Below, piece after piece: positions 5,375 to 12,932 of a stretch of DNA of 13,112 nucleotides (positions are counted from its first letter, which is position 1; each line of letters starts with the position of its first letter). This DNA comes from Tessaracoccus flavescens (GTDB taxonomy: Bacteria; Actinomycetota; Actinomycetes; Propionibacteriales; Propionibacteriaceae): positions 1 to 13,112 of the forward strand of contig DYZF01000200.1 of assembly GCA_020741375.1 (NCBI GenBank), given 5' to 3'. The translations under genes were made by a program, and so were the position numbers. The notes beneath the pieces are model-generated. The model ran no database searches, had not been told where the DNA came from, and saw only the letters and a program-made list of their open reading frames with translations.

Positions 5375-6313
5375 TCAGCCCAGAACCGGGCGGACGTGCA
5401 GGCCGACATCCGGGTCGACCAGCGCCTCTTGGGCGGCGGGGATGCCGTCGACGAGCAGCGTGACGCCGACGTCGATGTTGCGCTTCACCAGCCCCAGCGC
5501 GATGGGGCCCAGCTCGTGGTGACGAGCCGAGGAGCCGACGAACCCGACGCGTTTGCCGTCGAGCTCGATATCGGCACCGACGGCGGGCAACGCCGACTGC
5601 GAACCGTCGAGCAGCAACTGCACCAAACGACGCGGCGGGCGGCCCAAGTTGTGCACCCGCGCCACCGTCTCCTGGCCCCGGTAGCAGCCCTTGTTGAGGT
5701 GGGTGCCCACGAGGCCGATCTCGTTGGGGATGGTCTTGAAATCTGTGTCGACGAAGATGCGCGGCACCCCCGCCGCGATCCGCAGGGAGTCGAACGCCCA
5801 CAGGCCGACGGTGTCCGGCAAGTCCGCGTCCACGGGGAGGAAGACGTCGGAGCCGCCCAGCTCGGAATCCCGAACCCGCCACTGCGGAGCGAGGCCGACG
5901 CCGTGGCCGGCCCACACGAGCCGGAGGTCGTCGCGGCGGGCCACCTCAACCTTCATCATGAACCGCATCCGGGTGAGGAACCCGACCAACTCGTCGGCGC
6001 GCCCCGGCTCCGTCCATGCGAGGAAGGATTCACCGTCGTCGACACCGTGCATCACGTGCTCGATGTGCCCCGTGGGCGACAGGATCAGCGCCGTCGTCGC
6101 CTCACCGACAGCCAGATCCGACAGGTGCTGCGACGTCAGCGAGTGCAGCCACGTCAGGCGGTCCGCGCCGCTCACCTCGATCACCTCACGGTTGCGCAGA
6201 TCGACGACGCCCTGGCCGTTCGCCACGGCGCGGGCCTCCGCCACCGGATTGCCGAAGTGCCAGGTGAGGCCGGCGTCGATCCCGTCGTCGACGGCGACCC
6301 TCGCGTCAGACAC
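5375..6313 (-). CDS. ygfZ: Folate-binding YgfZ/CAF17-like protein
   Basis: A 312-residue member of the GcvT-related YgfZ family. Its signature KGCYRGQE is at 208-215, with the conserved C210. Upstream blocks are VVDLRNREVIEVSGADR (36-52), LTSQ (59-62), ILSPTGHIEH (77-86) and LWAFDSLRIAAGVPR (171-185). The C-terminal barrel starts near 227. The family binds tetrahydrofolate and helps assemble or maintain certain iron-sulfur proteins, including MiaB-type radical-SAM enzymes, in the cytoplasm. The start is GTG 6313. It lies inside the end of the upstream nitrobindin-like gene (stop 6306-6308), an 8-nt overlap suggesting translational coupling. It is the last gene of the minus-strand operon and ends at the terminator shared with tpx. 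Confidence 0.93.
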   Translation of the reverse strand: MSDARVAVDDGIDAGLTWHFGNPVAEARAVANGQGVVDLRNREVIEVSGADRLTWLHSLTSQHLSDLAVGEATTALILSPTGHIEHVMHGVDDGESFLAWTEPGRADELVGFLTRMRFMMKVEVARRDDLRLVWAGHGVGLAPQWRVRDSELGGSDVFLPVDADLPDTVGLWAFDSLRIAAGVPRIFVDTDFKTIPNEIGLVGTHLNKGCYRGQETVARVHNLGRPPRRLVQLLLDGSQSALPAVGADIELDGKRVGFVGSSARHHELGPIALGLVKRNIDVGVTLLVDGIPAAQEALVDPDVGLHVRPVLG

Positions 6314-6818
6314 GCTTCAACCGGGCCCACATGTGCGGGCGCATCTCGTGATCGTCGGTCTCGCGGTCCAGCGCATACATGAGGTCGCCCTCAACCTGCC
6401 CATACAGGCGGGTGCCGGCGTTGTAGCCGACGGCGGCCGCGTTGGTGCGCACAACCGTGCCCTGCTGGGTCATCAAATCGATGCGCGTCACCTGAATGCG
6501 ACCGGTGAGCGCCTCGGCCCAGCCGTCGGCGCTGGCGAGGAAGACCTCGATGGTGGCGTCGGCCTTGGGGCGCCAGAAGCCGGTCTCCATGCCCAGCGGA
6601 ACCTGCTCGGCCCCTTCCTCGCCCAGCTTGAACGTCTGGGAGGCGTAGTACAGGTAGTCGCCGCCGTTGTGGCTGAACTCGATGCGCTGCTCGAACTCGA
6701 AATCGTTGCCCTCATGGTCCTGCCCGTTGCCGGTGCCCTCCCAGCGGCCGACCATCCAGCCGAGCGCCCGGAGCGCCGGGTTCAGTCCCTCGGGGACCTC
6801 GATGTCATCCAGATTCAC
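6306..6818 (-). CDS. Nitrobindin-like heme-binding beta-barrel (FABP-like) protein
   Basis: A 170-residue protein of the nitrobindin/THAP4 C-terminal family. It has the lipocalin-like GRWEGTG motif (24-30), a barrel of antiparallel strands, and the C-terminal MRPHMWARLKR (159-169), where H162 sits at the position expected for the proximal heme ligand. Nitrobindins bind ferric heme and can isomerise peroxynitrite to nitrate or bind NO. Heme binding here rests on the motifs. The start is GTG 6818, with AAGGAG seven bases upstream. This overlaps by GTGA the stop of the 40-residue membrane-protein gene, and its own stop overlaps the ygfZ start. The frame continues upstream as open sequence, but that part is the small gene read in another frame. 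No signal peptide is seen, so it is cytoplasmic. Confidence 0.88.
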   Translation of the reverse strand: MNLDDIEVPEGLNPALRALGWMVGRWEGTGNGQDHEGNDFEFEQRIEFSHNGGDYLYYASQTFKLGEEGAEQVPLGMETGFWRPKADATIEVFLASADGWAEALTGRIQVTRIDLMTQQGTVVRTNAAAVGYNAGTRLYGQVEGDLMYALDRETDDHEMRPHMWARLKRV

Positions 6819-6937
6819 TTCTTCTCTCCTTGCACCTGACGCCGCAGCCCGATCAGTGTGAACACGAGCGCGATGAGGGTTCCGATGCCCAGCGCAACCG
6901 TCGCGACGATCAGCACCCACACCAGAACAGCAGCCAT
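6815..6937 (-). CDS. Short single-pass membrane protein (40 aa)
   Basis: [20 protein letters not shown] begins a 40-residue protein with one strongly hydrophobic helix (about 3-29), followed by a basic tail, [10 protein letters not shown]. The stop TGA overlaps the GTG start of the nitrobindin-like gene in the sequence GTGA, the classic sign of a coupled operon. It is the first gene of the minus-strand set and divergent from dtd, with 34 nt between starts. Its ribosome site is weak (GGAAG, 12 nt upstream), so it may be translated from a short or absent leader. It is too short for a family assignment. The helix-plus-basic-tail plan predicts an N-out, C-in anchor. It may be easy to miss in automatic annotation. 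Confidence 0.6.
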   Translation of the reverse strand: MAAVLVWVLIVATVALGIGTLIALVFTLIGLRRQVQGEKK

Positions 6938-6971
6938 GCGCGACAGTCTAACTTCCACCACAATGGAGCCC

Positions 6972-7409
6972 ATGCGTGTCGTGGTGACGAGAGTGTCGAG
7001 TGCCTCAGTGACGGTGGACGGCGAGGTGATCGCCGAACTACCGAAGCAGGGTCTCCTGGTGTTGGCGGGCGTGGGCCACGACGACACCGTCGACGACGCC
7101 GCGGCGATCGCGCGCAAGATTTGGGGCCTGCGGATCCTCGACGACGAAGCCTCCGCCAGCGACGTCGACGCCCCGATCCTCGTGGTGAGCCAGTTCACCC
7201 TGTACGCCTCCACCAAGAAGGGACGGCGCCCCTCGTGGAGCCGCGCGGCCAAGGGTGAGCAGAGCGAGCCGCTCGTCGAGGAATTGTGCACTCAACTGGA
7301 GGCGCTGGGCGCGACCGTCGGCCGGGGCAGGTTCGGCGCCCACATGGAGGTGGCCTCGGTCAACGACGGCCCCATCACCATCCTCATCGACTCCCAGAAC
7401 TGGGAGTGA
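6972..7409 (+). CDS. dtd: D-aminoacyl-tRNA deacylase
   Basis: A 145-residue DTD enzyme, the same length as the E. coli protein. It hydrolyses D-aminoacyl-tRNA (and glycyl-tRNA-Ala) in the cytoplasm, keeping D-amino acids out of translation. The two hallmark motifs are intact: SQFTLYA (73-79) and the cross-subunit Gly-cisPro loop NDGPIT (131-136). GRRPSW (84-89) and GRFGAHM (119-125) also match. The GKMN segment of proteobacterial enzymes is replaced by a short [11 protein letters not shown] loop, as is usual in actinobacteria. The start is ATG 6972, which gives the family N-terminus MRVVVTRV and has GGAG at 6965-6968, although close. An in-frame ATG at 6963 would add three residues. Its stop directly abuts the stop of the convergent gene. 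Confidence 0.95.
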   Translation: MRVVVTRVSSASVTVDGEVIAELPKQGLLVLAGVGHDDTVDDAAAIARKIWGLRILDDEASASDVDAPILVVSQFTLYASTKKGRRPSWSRAAKGEQSEPLVEELCTQLEALGATVGRGRFGAHMEVASVNDGPITILIDSQNWE

Positions 7410-8165
7410 TCACCCCCGCTCGAGGAATTCGAGCGCGCTGATCGACACCTGATTGGCGTCGGCGCTGGAGGTTCCCGACGGCGTGCTGTCGAGGATCTGC
7501 ATCATGACGCTGCCCGTGGCGTGCGCGGGGATCCGCACCTCCTGCAGCGAGCGGTTGCTGGCAGCCAGGCCTTGATCGAAGTAGCTGCCGTCGGGGAAGG
7601 TCCAGCGCACCGACAGGATCCGCCGCTCCGCCAAGTACCGGTCTGGCACGACGGTGTTGCCGTTGACGATGCGCATGCCCACGATGTCGACGGAGCGGTC
7701 GAACTCGAACACCAACGTTTCGATGACGCCGCTGCCGTCGCAGCTCCAATACGTGGTGGCCTCGTTGTCGATCAGCCCGCTGGGCGGATTCGCGCTCCAT
7801 CCCTGCAGGCACTCGCCGGTGACGTTCGCCGCGGTCACGGGAACGACGTTGCCGTCGTATGGCGCCAGCGGGTCTGGCGTCGAGGTGGCGGTGGCGGACC
7901 CGGGCGCGGTGGCGCTGGGCGCCGGGCTGGCCGGCGCCGCGGTGGTCACGGCCGGGAACACGAACAGGCGCCCCACCACGTAGGCGAGCGCGAAGGTCAG
8001 CACGAGGATGATGGCGAGCGCCCGGGCGGTGATGCCGTCGCGCACCTTGGACGCGGGCACCGCCTTCACACCAGATGGCTCCGAGCGACGGCGCGGCGAG
8101 CCGCTGCTGACGTCGTCGGACTCAGCGTGCGGCCGGAAATATTCGTCCGGGACGCGCTGCTTCAT
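7410..8165 (-). CDS. Membrane-anchored protein with extracytoplasmic discoidin-like (NADase-type glycan-binding) domain
   Basis: A 251-residue protein. Residues 1-45 are a basic, cytoplasmic N-terminus. A single membrane helix spans 46-70. A low-complexity Ala/Pro/Ser/Thr linker (71-103) follows, and then a beta-rich domain (108-249). Its motifs GLIDNEATTYWSCDGSG (130-146), LVFEFDRSVDIVGMRIVNG (151-169), VRWTFPDGS (186-194) and VSISALEFLE (240-249) match the F5/8-discoidin-like domain of NAD-glycohydrolase-type glycan-binding proteins. No NADase catalytic domain is present. C119 and C142 could form a disulfide outside the cell. Many relatives carry a zinc ribbon before the helix; here no N-terminal cysteines exist. 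The start is ATG 8165 with no Shine-Dalgarno. A TAGGCT hexamer (8173-8178, minus strand) 7 nt upstream suggests a leaderless mRNA. It is divergent from glnR; the ligand is unknown. Confidence 0.8.
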   Translation of the reverse strand: MKQRVPDEYFRPHAESDDVSSGSPRRRSEPSGVKAVPASKVRDGITARALAIILVLTFALAYVVGRLFVFPAVTTAAPASPAPSATAPGSATATSTPDPLAPYDGNVVPVTAANVTGECLQGWSANPPSGLIDNEATTYWSCDGSGVIETLVFEFDRSVDIVGMRIVNGNTVVPDRYLAERRILSVRWTFPDGSYFDQGLAASNRSLQEVRIPAHATGSVMMQILDSTPSGTSSADANQVSISALEFLERG

Positions 8166-8172
8166 GCGCGCC

Positions 8173-8178
8173 AGCCTA
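8173..8178 (-). promoter_or_regulatory. Candidate -10 (TAGGCT) for a leaderless mRNA
   Basis: On the minus strand TAGGCT lies 7 nt before ATG 8165, fitting the actinobacterial TANNNT -10 with transcription starting at the start codon. No -35 of the TTGACA type is seen at the expected distance. Confidence 0.35.
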
Positions 8179-8220
8179 GTCGCGCTGGGCAGCGGCGGAG
8201 GAGGAAGGGCAATGTGCCGT

Positions 8221-8226
8221 TAGGAT
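8221..8226 (+). promoter_or_regulatory. Candidate -10 (TAGGAT) for the glnR operon
   Basis: TAGGAT at 8221-8226 fits TANNAT. It would start RNA near 8233, leaving a short leader that contains the strong ribosome site AGGAGG (8244-8249). No clear -35 is visible, and it lies in the 90-nt divergent region shared with the discoidin-like gene. Confidence 0.45.
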
Positions 8227-8255
8227 AGGTGCGTTACGCCGGGAGGAGGGGAAAC

Positions 8256-8906
8256 GTGAGCAACGTTGTTTTTATCTCCTCAGGAGCCCCTCCCGCCGAG
8301 CTCACCCTCCTCTCCCATTCGGTCTCGGTCAGCCCGACGGCGTCCGCCGCGCTGGTCGAGGCTGCGGCCGACGTCATGGTGGTGGACGGCCGCTCGGACC
8401 TCCCTGGGGCTCGCGCCGCGTGCCAGACGCTGTCGCAGAACGGCGCCTGCCCGGTGCTGCTACTGGTGTCGCTGTCCGGCCTTCCCGTGGTGTCGCCGGA
8501 GTGGGGATTCACCGATTTCATCACCGACGGCTCGGAACCCGGCGAGTACGATGCCCGACTGCGCGTCCTGACCCGCGTCGGCGCAGACCCGGACGTGCAC
8601 GTCGCCGGCCCCATCCGGATCGACGCCGCCGCCTACTCGGCCACGCTCGAGGGAGCGCCGCTGGACCTCACGTACACCGAGTTCGAACTGCTTCGCTACC
8701 TGATGGCGCACCCGGGCCGCGTGCTGTCGCGCGAGACGCTGGTGAGCCAGGTGTGGGGGTACAACTACTACGGCGGCACCCGTACAGTGGATGTTCACGT
8801 CCGCCGCCTGAGGGCTAAGCTCGGGCAGTTCGACTACTACATCGGCACTGTGCGCAACGTCGGGTATCGCTTCGCCAGTGTCAGAGAGGTACATCGTGCT
8901 GGTTAG
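8256..8906 (+). CDS. glnR: GlnR-type orphan response regulator (OmpR-family winged helix)
   Basis: A 216-residue protein. The N-terminal receiver-like domain (1-105) lacks the acidic pair of true receivers (the first strand reads NVVFISSG). It keeps the GlnR-type segment MVVDGRSDLPGARAACQTLS (41-60), with D44 at the phospho-acceptor position, and EWGFTDF (82-88). The C-terminal winged helix (118-208) is standard OmpR type: LDLTYTEFELLRYLMAHPGR (136-155), then recognition helix TRTVDVHVRRLRAKLG (175-190) and GTVRNVGYRF (197-206). GlnR is the global nitrogen regulator of many actinobacteria and works without phosphorylation. Adjacency to mshD, as in M. tuberculosis Rv0818-Rv0819, supports the call. 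The start is GTG 8256 with AGGAGG 6 nt upstream; a GTG at 8229 lies upstream of that ribosome site. It overlaps mshD by 11 nt. Confidence 0.85.
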   Translation: MSNVVFISSGAPPAELTLLSHSVSVSPTASAALVEAAADVMVVDGRSDLPGARAACQTLSQNGACPVLLLVSLSGLPVVSPEWGFTDFITDGSEPGEYDARLRVLTRVGADPDVHVAGPIRIDAAAYSATLEGAPLDLTYTEFELLRYLMAHPGRVLSRETLVSQVWGYNYYGGTRTVDVHVRRLRAKLGQFDYYIGTVRNVGYRFASVREVHRAG

Positions 8907-9753
8907 CCTTGACGCTCTGACGCCGTCCATGCAGGAGATCCTGCGCACGCTCACGTCAGAGATCGAAGCCCACGACGGCGTCTCCCCCATCAACGAATCC
9001 GCCGCCCTCGGCATCCAAGGGCTGCGCGAGGCCGATTTCTTCTTCTACGGGAAGCGCTCCGAACCGCACGGGTTCGTCGTCGTCGACGAACGCGACGGCA
9101 CCCTCCTGCTCGGCGTGCACCCGGATTTTCGCCGTCAAGGCGTGGGCACCGAGCTCGCCGAAGAGGCGCTGCGCGCCCACCCCGATTCCTCCGTGTGGGC
9201 GTTCGGCACCCTGCCTGGCGCTGCGGCGCTGGCCAAGCGCGTCGGCCTCACCCCGGTGCGCGAACTGTTGCGGATGGAGAAGGCGCTCGACGCCGTCGAC
9301 GCACCCGCCGTGCCGGAAGGCTTCGAACTCACCAGCTACACGCCGGCCGACGCTGAGGCCGTGGTTGCGGTCAACGCCGAGGCCTTCGCCCACCACCCCG
9401 AGCAGGGGCGGCTCACCGTCAACGAGTTCCTCGATCTCACCCGGCAGCCGTGGTTCGATCCGGAGGGGCTGATCCTCGCCAAGCGCGACGGCGTCCTCGC
9501 CGGGTTCCACTGGACCAAGCGCCACGGCGACGGCATGGGCGAGGTGTACGTGTTGGCGGTCGCGAGCGCGTTCGAGGGCAAGGGTCTGGGCCGCGTGCTG
9601 CTTGAGGCGGGGCTTGCTCATCTCCATCGGGCTGGCGACGATAGGGTTCAGCTGTACGTTGAAGGCGATCAGGAGCGGGTGGTGCGGATGTACACCAACT
9701 CCGGCTTCACCGTCGCCCAAACCGATACGAGCTACCGACTCCAGAGAGGCTGA
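8896..9753 (+). CDS. mshD: Mycothiol synthase
   Basis: A 285-residue tandem GNAT protein. It catalyses the last step of mycothiol biosynthesis, acetylating Cys-GlcN-Ins with acetyl-CoA in the cytoplasm. Domain 1 (about 1-135) has the degenerate acetyl-CoA loop RRQGVG (79-84). Domain 2 (140-282) is the catalytic one, with [16 protein letters not shown] (159-174), PWFDPEGL (185-192), AGFHWTK (202-208), GEVYVLAV (215-222) and the loop EGKGLG (227-232). The ending [16 protein letters not shown] matches the family. The start chosen is GTG 8896, with AGAGAGG at 8883-8889 (6-nt spacing), which overlaps glnR by 11 nt; an in-frame GTG 8878 lies upstream of that ribosome site. One base separates its stop from the ppk1 start. 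Its presence identifies the host as an actinomycete. Confidence 0.93.
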   Translation: MLVSLDALTPSMQEILRTLTSEIEAHDGVSPINESAALGIQGLREADFFFYGKRSEPHGFVVVDERDGTLLLGVHPDFRRQGVGTELAEEALRAHPDSSVWAFGTLPGAAALAKRVGLTPVRELLRMEKALDAVDAPAVPEGFELTSYTPADAEAVVAVNAEAFAHHPEQGRLTVNEFLDLTRQPWFDPEGLILAKRDGVLAGFHWTKRHGDGMGEVYVLAVASAFEGKGLGRVLLEAGLAHLHRAGDDRVQLYVEGDQERVVRMYTNSGFTVAQTDTSYRLQRG

Positions 9754-9754
9754 A

Positions 9755-11830
9755 GTGAGCGAGACCAACCTGCCCGCGGATCGTTACCTCGACCGTGAGC
9801 TGTCGTGGCTGGCGTTCAACAACCGGGTGCTGGATCAGGCCCGCGACGCCCAGCGCGTGCCGCTGATCGAGCGCGCCAAGTTCGTTGCGATCTTCTCCTC
9901 CAACCTGGACGAGTTCTTCATGGTCCGCGTGGCCGGCCTGAAGCGTCGCATCGCGGCCGGGGTCGCGGTGCCCACCGTCACCGGCAAGATGCCCGGTGAA
10001 CTGCATGCCGAGTTGCTGACGGAGATCGGCGCGCTGGTGCAGGAGCAGTCGCGGATCTTCCAGGACGACATCCGCCCGGCGCTCGCCCGCGAGGGCATCG
10101 AGATTCTCAAATGGGATCAGCTCACCGCCGCGGAGAAGGACAAGATGCGGGCGCTGTTCGCCGAGCGCATCTTCCCCGTGCTCACGCCGCTCGCCGTCGA
10201 CCCGTCGCACCCCTTCCCCTACATCTCCGGCCTCTCGATCAACTTGGCCGTCCTGCTGCGCAACCCGCAGACCGGCAGCCGCCAATTCGCCCGCGTGAAG
10301 GTGCCGCCGGTGCTGTCGCGGCTGGTGAAGCTCGCCGAGGGCCGCTTCCTGCCGCTCGAAGAGATCATCTCCCGCCACCTCGGCCAACTGTTCACGGGCA
10401 TGCAGGTGGTCTCGCACACCACGTTCCGCGTCACCCGCAACGAGGACATCGAGGTGGAAGAGGACGACGCCGAGAACCTCCTCTTCGCACTGGAGAAGGA
10501 GCTGCTCCGACGCAAGGTTGGCCGTCCGCCGGTGCGCCTTGAGGTGCAGGACGACATCGACGAGCAGATGCTGGCCATGATCATGGCCGAGCTCGACATC
10601 AGCGAGGACGAGGTGTTCCGACTCCCCGCGCCGCTGGACCTCACCGGTCTCTTTTCGCTCAGCGATTCCAACCGCGAGGATCTGAAGTACCCCAACTTCC
10701 TGCCGATCACCCACCCGGATCTCGCCGAGGTGGAGAGCGCCAGCCCCGCCGACATGTTCAAGGCGCTCAAGCTGCGCGACGTGCTGGTGCAGCACCCGTA
10801 CGACTCGTTCGCCACCTCCGTGCAGCGGTTCATCGAGCAGGCCGCGGCAGACCCGGCGGTGCTGGCGATCAAGCAGACCCTCTACCGCACGTCGGGCGAT
10901 TCGCCCATCGTCGACGCCCTCATCGAGGCCGCCGAGGCCGGCAAGCAGGTGCTGGCGATCGTCGAGATCAAGGCCCGCTTCGATGAGCAGAACAACATCG
11001 GCTGGGCGCGCAAGCTGGAGAAGTATGGCGTCCACGTCGTCTACGGCATGGTCGGGCTGAAGACGCACTGCAAGCTGTCGATGGTGGTGCGCGAGGAGGC
11101 CGACGGGCTGCGTCGTTACGCGCACATCGGCACCGGCAACTACAACCCGAAGACCGCGCGCCAGTACGAGGACATGGGCCTGCTCACGTCCAACCCGATC
11201 ATCACCGACGACGTCGCGCGCCTGTTCAACCACCTCTCGGGCATGACGCAGGAGACGCACTACCGTCGCCTGCTCGTCGCGCCGCACGGCATCCGCACCG
11301 GCCTGCTCTCCTACATCGACAAGGAGATCGCCAACCACAAGGCCGGGCTGCCCAGCGGCATCAAGATCAAGGTGAACTCAGTCGTCGACGAGGCCATCAT
11401 CGACGCGCTGTACAAGGCGTCGCAGGCCGGCGTGCCGGTGGACATGTGGGTGCGCGGCATCTGCACCATCCGCCCGGGCGTCCCCGGCTTGAGCGACAAC
11501 ATCCGGGTGCGTTCCATCCTCGGACGCTTCCTGGAGCACTCGCGCCTGTTCTGGTTCGCGGGCGGCGGGCGGCCCACCGTCGGCATCGGCTCGGCGGACC
11601 TCATGCACCGCAACCTCGACCGTCGCGTCGAGGCCATCGTCGGCATCACCAACCCGGCCCACGTGCAGCAGGTCGAGGATCTGTTCGAGTTCGCGTTCGC
11701 GCCCACGACGGTGCACTGGGAGCTCCACGATTCGACGTGGACCGCGCACACCACTGATGAGGACGGTCAGCCCCTGACCGACATTCAGGAAGCGCTCATC
11801 CAGCAAGCGGCCTCCCGTCGGGCCCGTTGA
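9755..11830 (+). CDS. ppk1: Polyphosphate kinase 1
   Basis: A 691-residue PPK1 (E. coli 688), which reversibly transfers the ATP gamma-phosphate to polyphosphate at the inner face of the membrane. The N domain starts with [20 protein letters not shown] and contains [16 protein letters not shown]. The head domain occupies roughly 115-320. The two phospholipase-D-like catalytic domains follow. The catalytic histidine is H438 (GLKTHCKL), with H457 (HIGTGNYN) and H618 (LMHRNLDRR) at the spacing of E. coli H435, H454 and H592. R378 ([11 protein letters not shown]) is the metal/phosphate-site Arg. The start is GTG 9755, with GAGAGG at 9744-9749. It lies 1 nt after the mshD stop, so it is very probably co-transcribed and coupled. 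In-frame starts further upstream are inside mshD and lack similarity. mutT1 follows after 7 nt. Confidence 0.96.
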   Translation: MSETNLPADRYLDRELSWLAFNNRVLDQARDAQRVPLIERAKFVAIFSSNLDEFFMVRVAGLKRRIAAGVAVPTVTGKMPGELHAELLTEIGALVQEQSRIFQDDIRPALAREGIEILKWDQLTAAEKDKMRALFAERIFPVLTPLAVDPSHPFPYISGLSINLAVLLRNPQTGSRQFARVKVPPVLSRLVKLAEGRFLPLEEIISRHLGQLFTGMQVVSHTTFRVTRNEDIEVEEDDAENLLFALEKELLRRKVGRPPVRLEVQDDIDEQMLAMIMAELDISEDEVFRLPAPLDLTGLFSLSDSNREDLKYPNFLPITHPDLAEVESASPADMFKALKLRDVLVQHPYDSFATSVQRFIEQAAADPAVLAIKQTLYRTSGDSPIVDALIEAAEAGKQVLAIVEIKARFDEQNNIGWARKLEKYGVHVVYGMVGLKTHCKLSMVVREEADGLRRYAHIGTGNYNPKTARQYEDMGLLTSNPIITDDVARLFNHLSGMTQETHYRRLLVAPHGIRTGLLSYIDKEIANHKAGLPSGIKIKVNSVVDEAIIDALYKASQAGVPVDMWVRGICTIRPGVPGLSDNIRVRSILGRFLEHSRLFWFAGGGRPTVGIGSADLMHRNLDRRVEAIVGITNPAHVQQVEDLFEFAFAPTTVHWELHDSTWTAHTTDEDGQPLTDIQEALIQQAASRRAR

Positions 11831-11837
11831 TCACGCG

Positions 11838-12710
11838 ATGACCAAGCGTCCTGCCATCCGCGCCGCCGGCGCCGTCGTCCTTCGTGGCGAGGGCGACGAC
11901 ACCGAGGTGCTCATCATTCACCGCGCCGCCTACGACGACTGGTCCCTACCGAAAGGCAAGGGCGAGGTGGACGAACTGCCGCCGCAGACCGCCGTCCGCG
12001 AGGTGCTCGAGGAGACGGGCGTGCGCGTCCGCTTGGGCGTCCGGCTGCCGACGATCAAGTACAACGTGGCGAAGGGGCCGAAGTCGGTCGAGTACTGGCG
12101 CGCCGAGGTGATCGACGAATCTCCTCGCGAGCCCGACGACGAGGTGGACAAGGTCCGCTGGGTCAAGATCGACAAGGCCATGCGCCGGCTCACGTACGCC
12201 GACGAGCGTCGGGTGCTGTCGGCGGCGCTGTTGCTGCCGCGCACGACGGCGCTCGTGCTGGTGCGCCATGGCAAGGCGATGCTCCGGAAGGACTGGAGCG
12301 GGCCGGATCAGAAGCGACGGCTCACCGGTCGCGGCCGACGCCAGGCGAAGGAGCTGATCCAGCTGCTGAGCGCCTACGACGTGCAGCACCTGTACTCGTC
12401 GTCGTCGACGCGCTGCGTCGAGACGTTGAAGCCGTACGCGCAGTCCATCGGCAAGGAAGTCATCACCGAGGACGTCCTGACCGAGGAGGAGGGAACGGTG
12501 GCGCCGCGCGAGGTGGAGAAGTACGTCTCCAACCTGTTCGACTCAATGGACGACGCCACCGCCGTCTGCGGCCACCGCCCGGTGCTGCCGTCGATGTACC
12601 GGGGCTTGGATTTGAAGCCGCGCGCGATGGTCGTCGGCGAGGCCTTGGTGGTGCACCGCGACGACGAGGGCAACCAGATCGCGGTCGAGGTCCACAAGCC
12701 AACCGCTTGA
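11838..12710 (+). CDS. mutT1: MutT1-like Nudix hydrolase fused to histidine phosphatase
   Basis: A 290-residue two-domain protein. The N-terminal Nudix domain (7-130) has a complete Nudix box at 40-62 (G40, E46, R54-E55, E58-E59, G61). The C-terminal histidine-phosphatase domain (136-286) has R143-H144-G145 in VLVRHGKA, then RRLTGRGRRQA (160-170), R192 (SSSTRCVET) and H246 (CGHRPVL). This arrangement matches mycobacterial MutT1, which hydrolyses 8-oxo-(d)GTP, removing mutagenic nucleotides, and can act on dinucleoside polyphosphates. In M. tuberculosis mutT1 (Rv2985) is also next to ppk1 (Rv2984). The start is ATG 11838, 7 nt after ppk1. There is no Shine-Dalgarno, so translation probably relies on ribosomes arriving from ppk1. 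It is the last gene of the operon in this window. Confidence 0.92.
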   Translation: MTKRPAIRAAGAVVLRGEGDDTEVLIIHRAAYDDWSLPKGKGEVDELPPQTAVREVLEETGVRVRLGVRLPTIKYNVAKGPKSVEYWRAEVIDESPREPDDEVDKVRWVKIDKAMRRLTYADERRVLSAALLLPRTTALVLVRHGKAMLRKDWSGPDQKRRLTGRGRRQAKELIQLLSAYDVQHLYSSSSTRCVETLKPYAQSIGKEVITEDVLTEEEGTVAPREVEKYVSNLFDSMDDATAVCGHRPVLPSMYRGLDLKPRAMVVGEALVVHRDDEGNQIAVEVHKPTA

Positions 12711-12811
12711 GCCCTCGCTGAGCCCGGCCCCCCGGCTTGAGCAGCGACGACGCCCACCCGCTCCCTGAGCAACAGGGCAGAGCGCTGACGAAGGGCGCGG
12801 CCAGCACCGAC
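12711..12811. other. Intergenic stretch with repeated TGAGC and small hairpins
   Basis: No gene is seen from 12711 to the window end (402 nt). This first part has TGAGC at 12708, 12719, 12738 and 12766, the next copies being at 12816 and 12874. CCCTG (12763-12767) and CAGGG (12773-12777) form a small hairpin with loop AGCAA. TCGCT/AGCGA and AGCC/GGCT around the C-rich 12724-12732 give a weak imperfect hairpin. Either could end the glnR-mutT1 transcript, but neither is a convincing terminator. Confidence 0.4.
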
Positions 12812-12815
12812 CAGA

Positions 12816-12893
12816 TGAGCAGTTGTTAAGGCTCAATCCGCGACACGCCGACGATCTCGGGCGTGTCGCCCGTTGAGCCTTGATTAGTGCTCA
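12816..12893. repeat. Three-tier hairpin (element B), possible terminator or dispersed palindrome
   Basis: Three nested stems share one centre. The inner stem is CGACACGCC (12841-12849) with GGCGTGTCG (12860-12868). The middle stem is AAGGCTCAA (12828-12836) with TTGAGCCTT (12873-12881). The outer stem is TGAGCA (12816-12821) with TGCTCA (12888-12893). All are perfect and separated by small internal loops. It lies about 100 nt after the mutT1 stop. It shares ATGAGCA-TT-GGCTC, TCTCGG-CGTGTC and GCTCA blocks, in order, with element A at 1778-1880. Confidence 0.75.
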
Positions 12894-12932
12894 AACCAAG
12901 GCGCGCGCGGACTACCGCTGGCAAGCGAGGAC

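Noticed and set aside
5396..6839. Long plus-strand open frames opposite ygfZ and the nitrobindin-like gene
   Set aside because: The opposite strand carries well-conserved family motifs (KGCYRGQE, GRWEGTG); the plus-strand products show no family features and start without ribosome sites.
9707..11338. Long open frame of over 500 codons on the minus strand
   Set aside because: It is antisense to ppk1, whose protein matches its family over the full length. The antisense product is rich in His, Leu, Val and Arg with no recognisable domain, as expected from a GC-rich shadow frame.
12816..12893. Integron attC-type site
   Set aside because: The three-tier hairpin resembles attC in shape, but the RYYYAAC/GTTRRRY end boxes are not present and there are no cassette genes or integrase.
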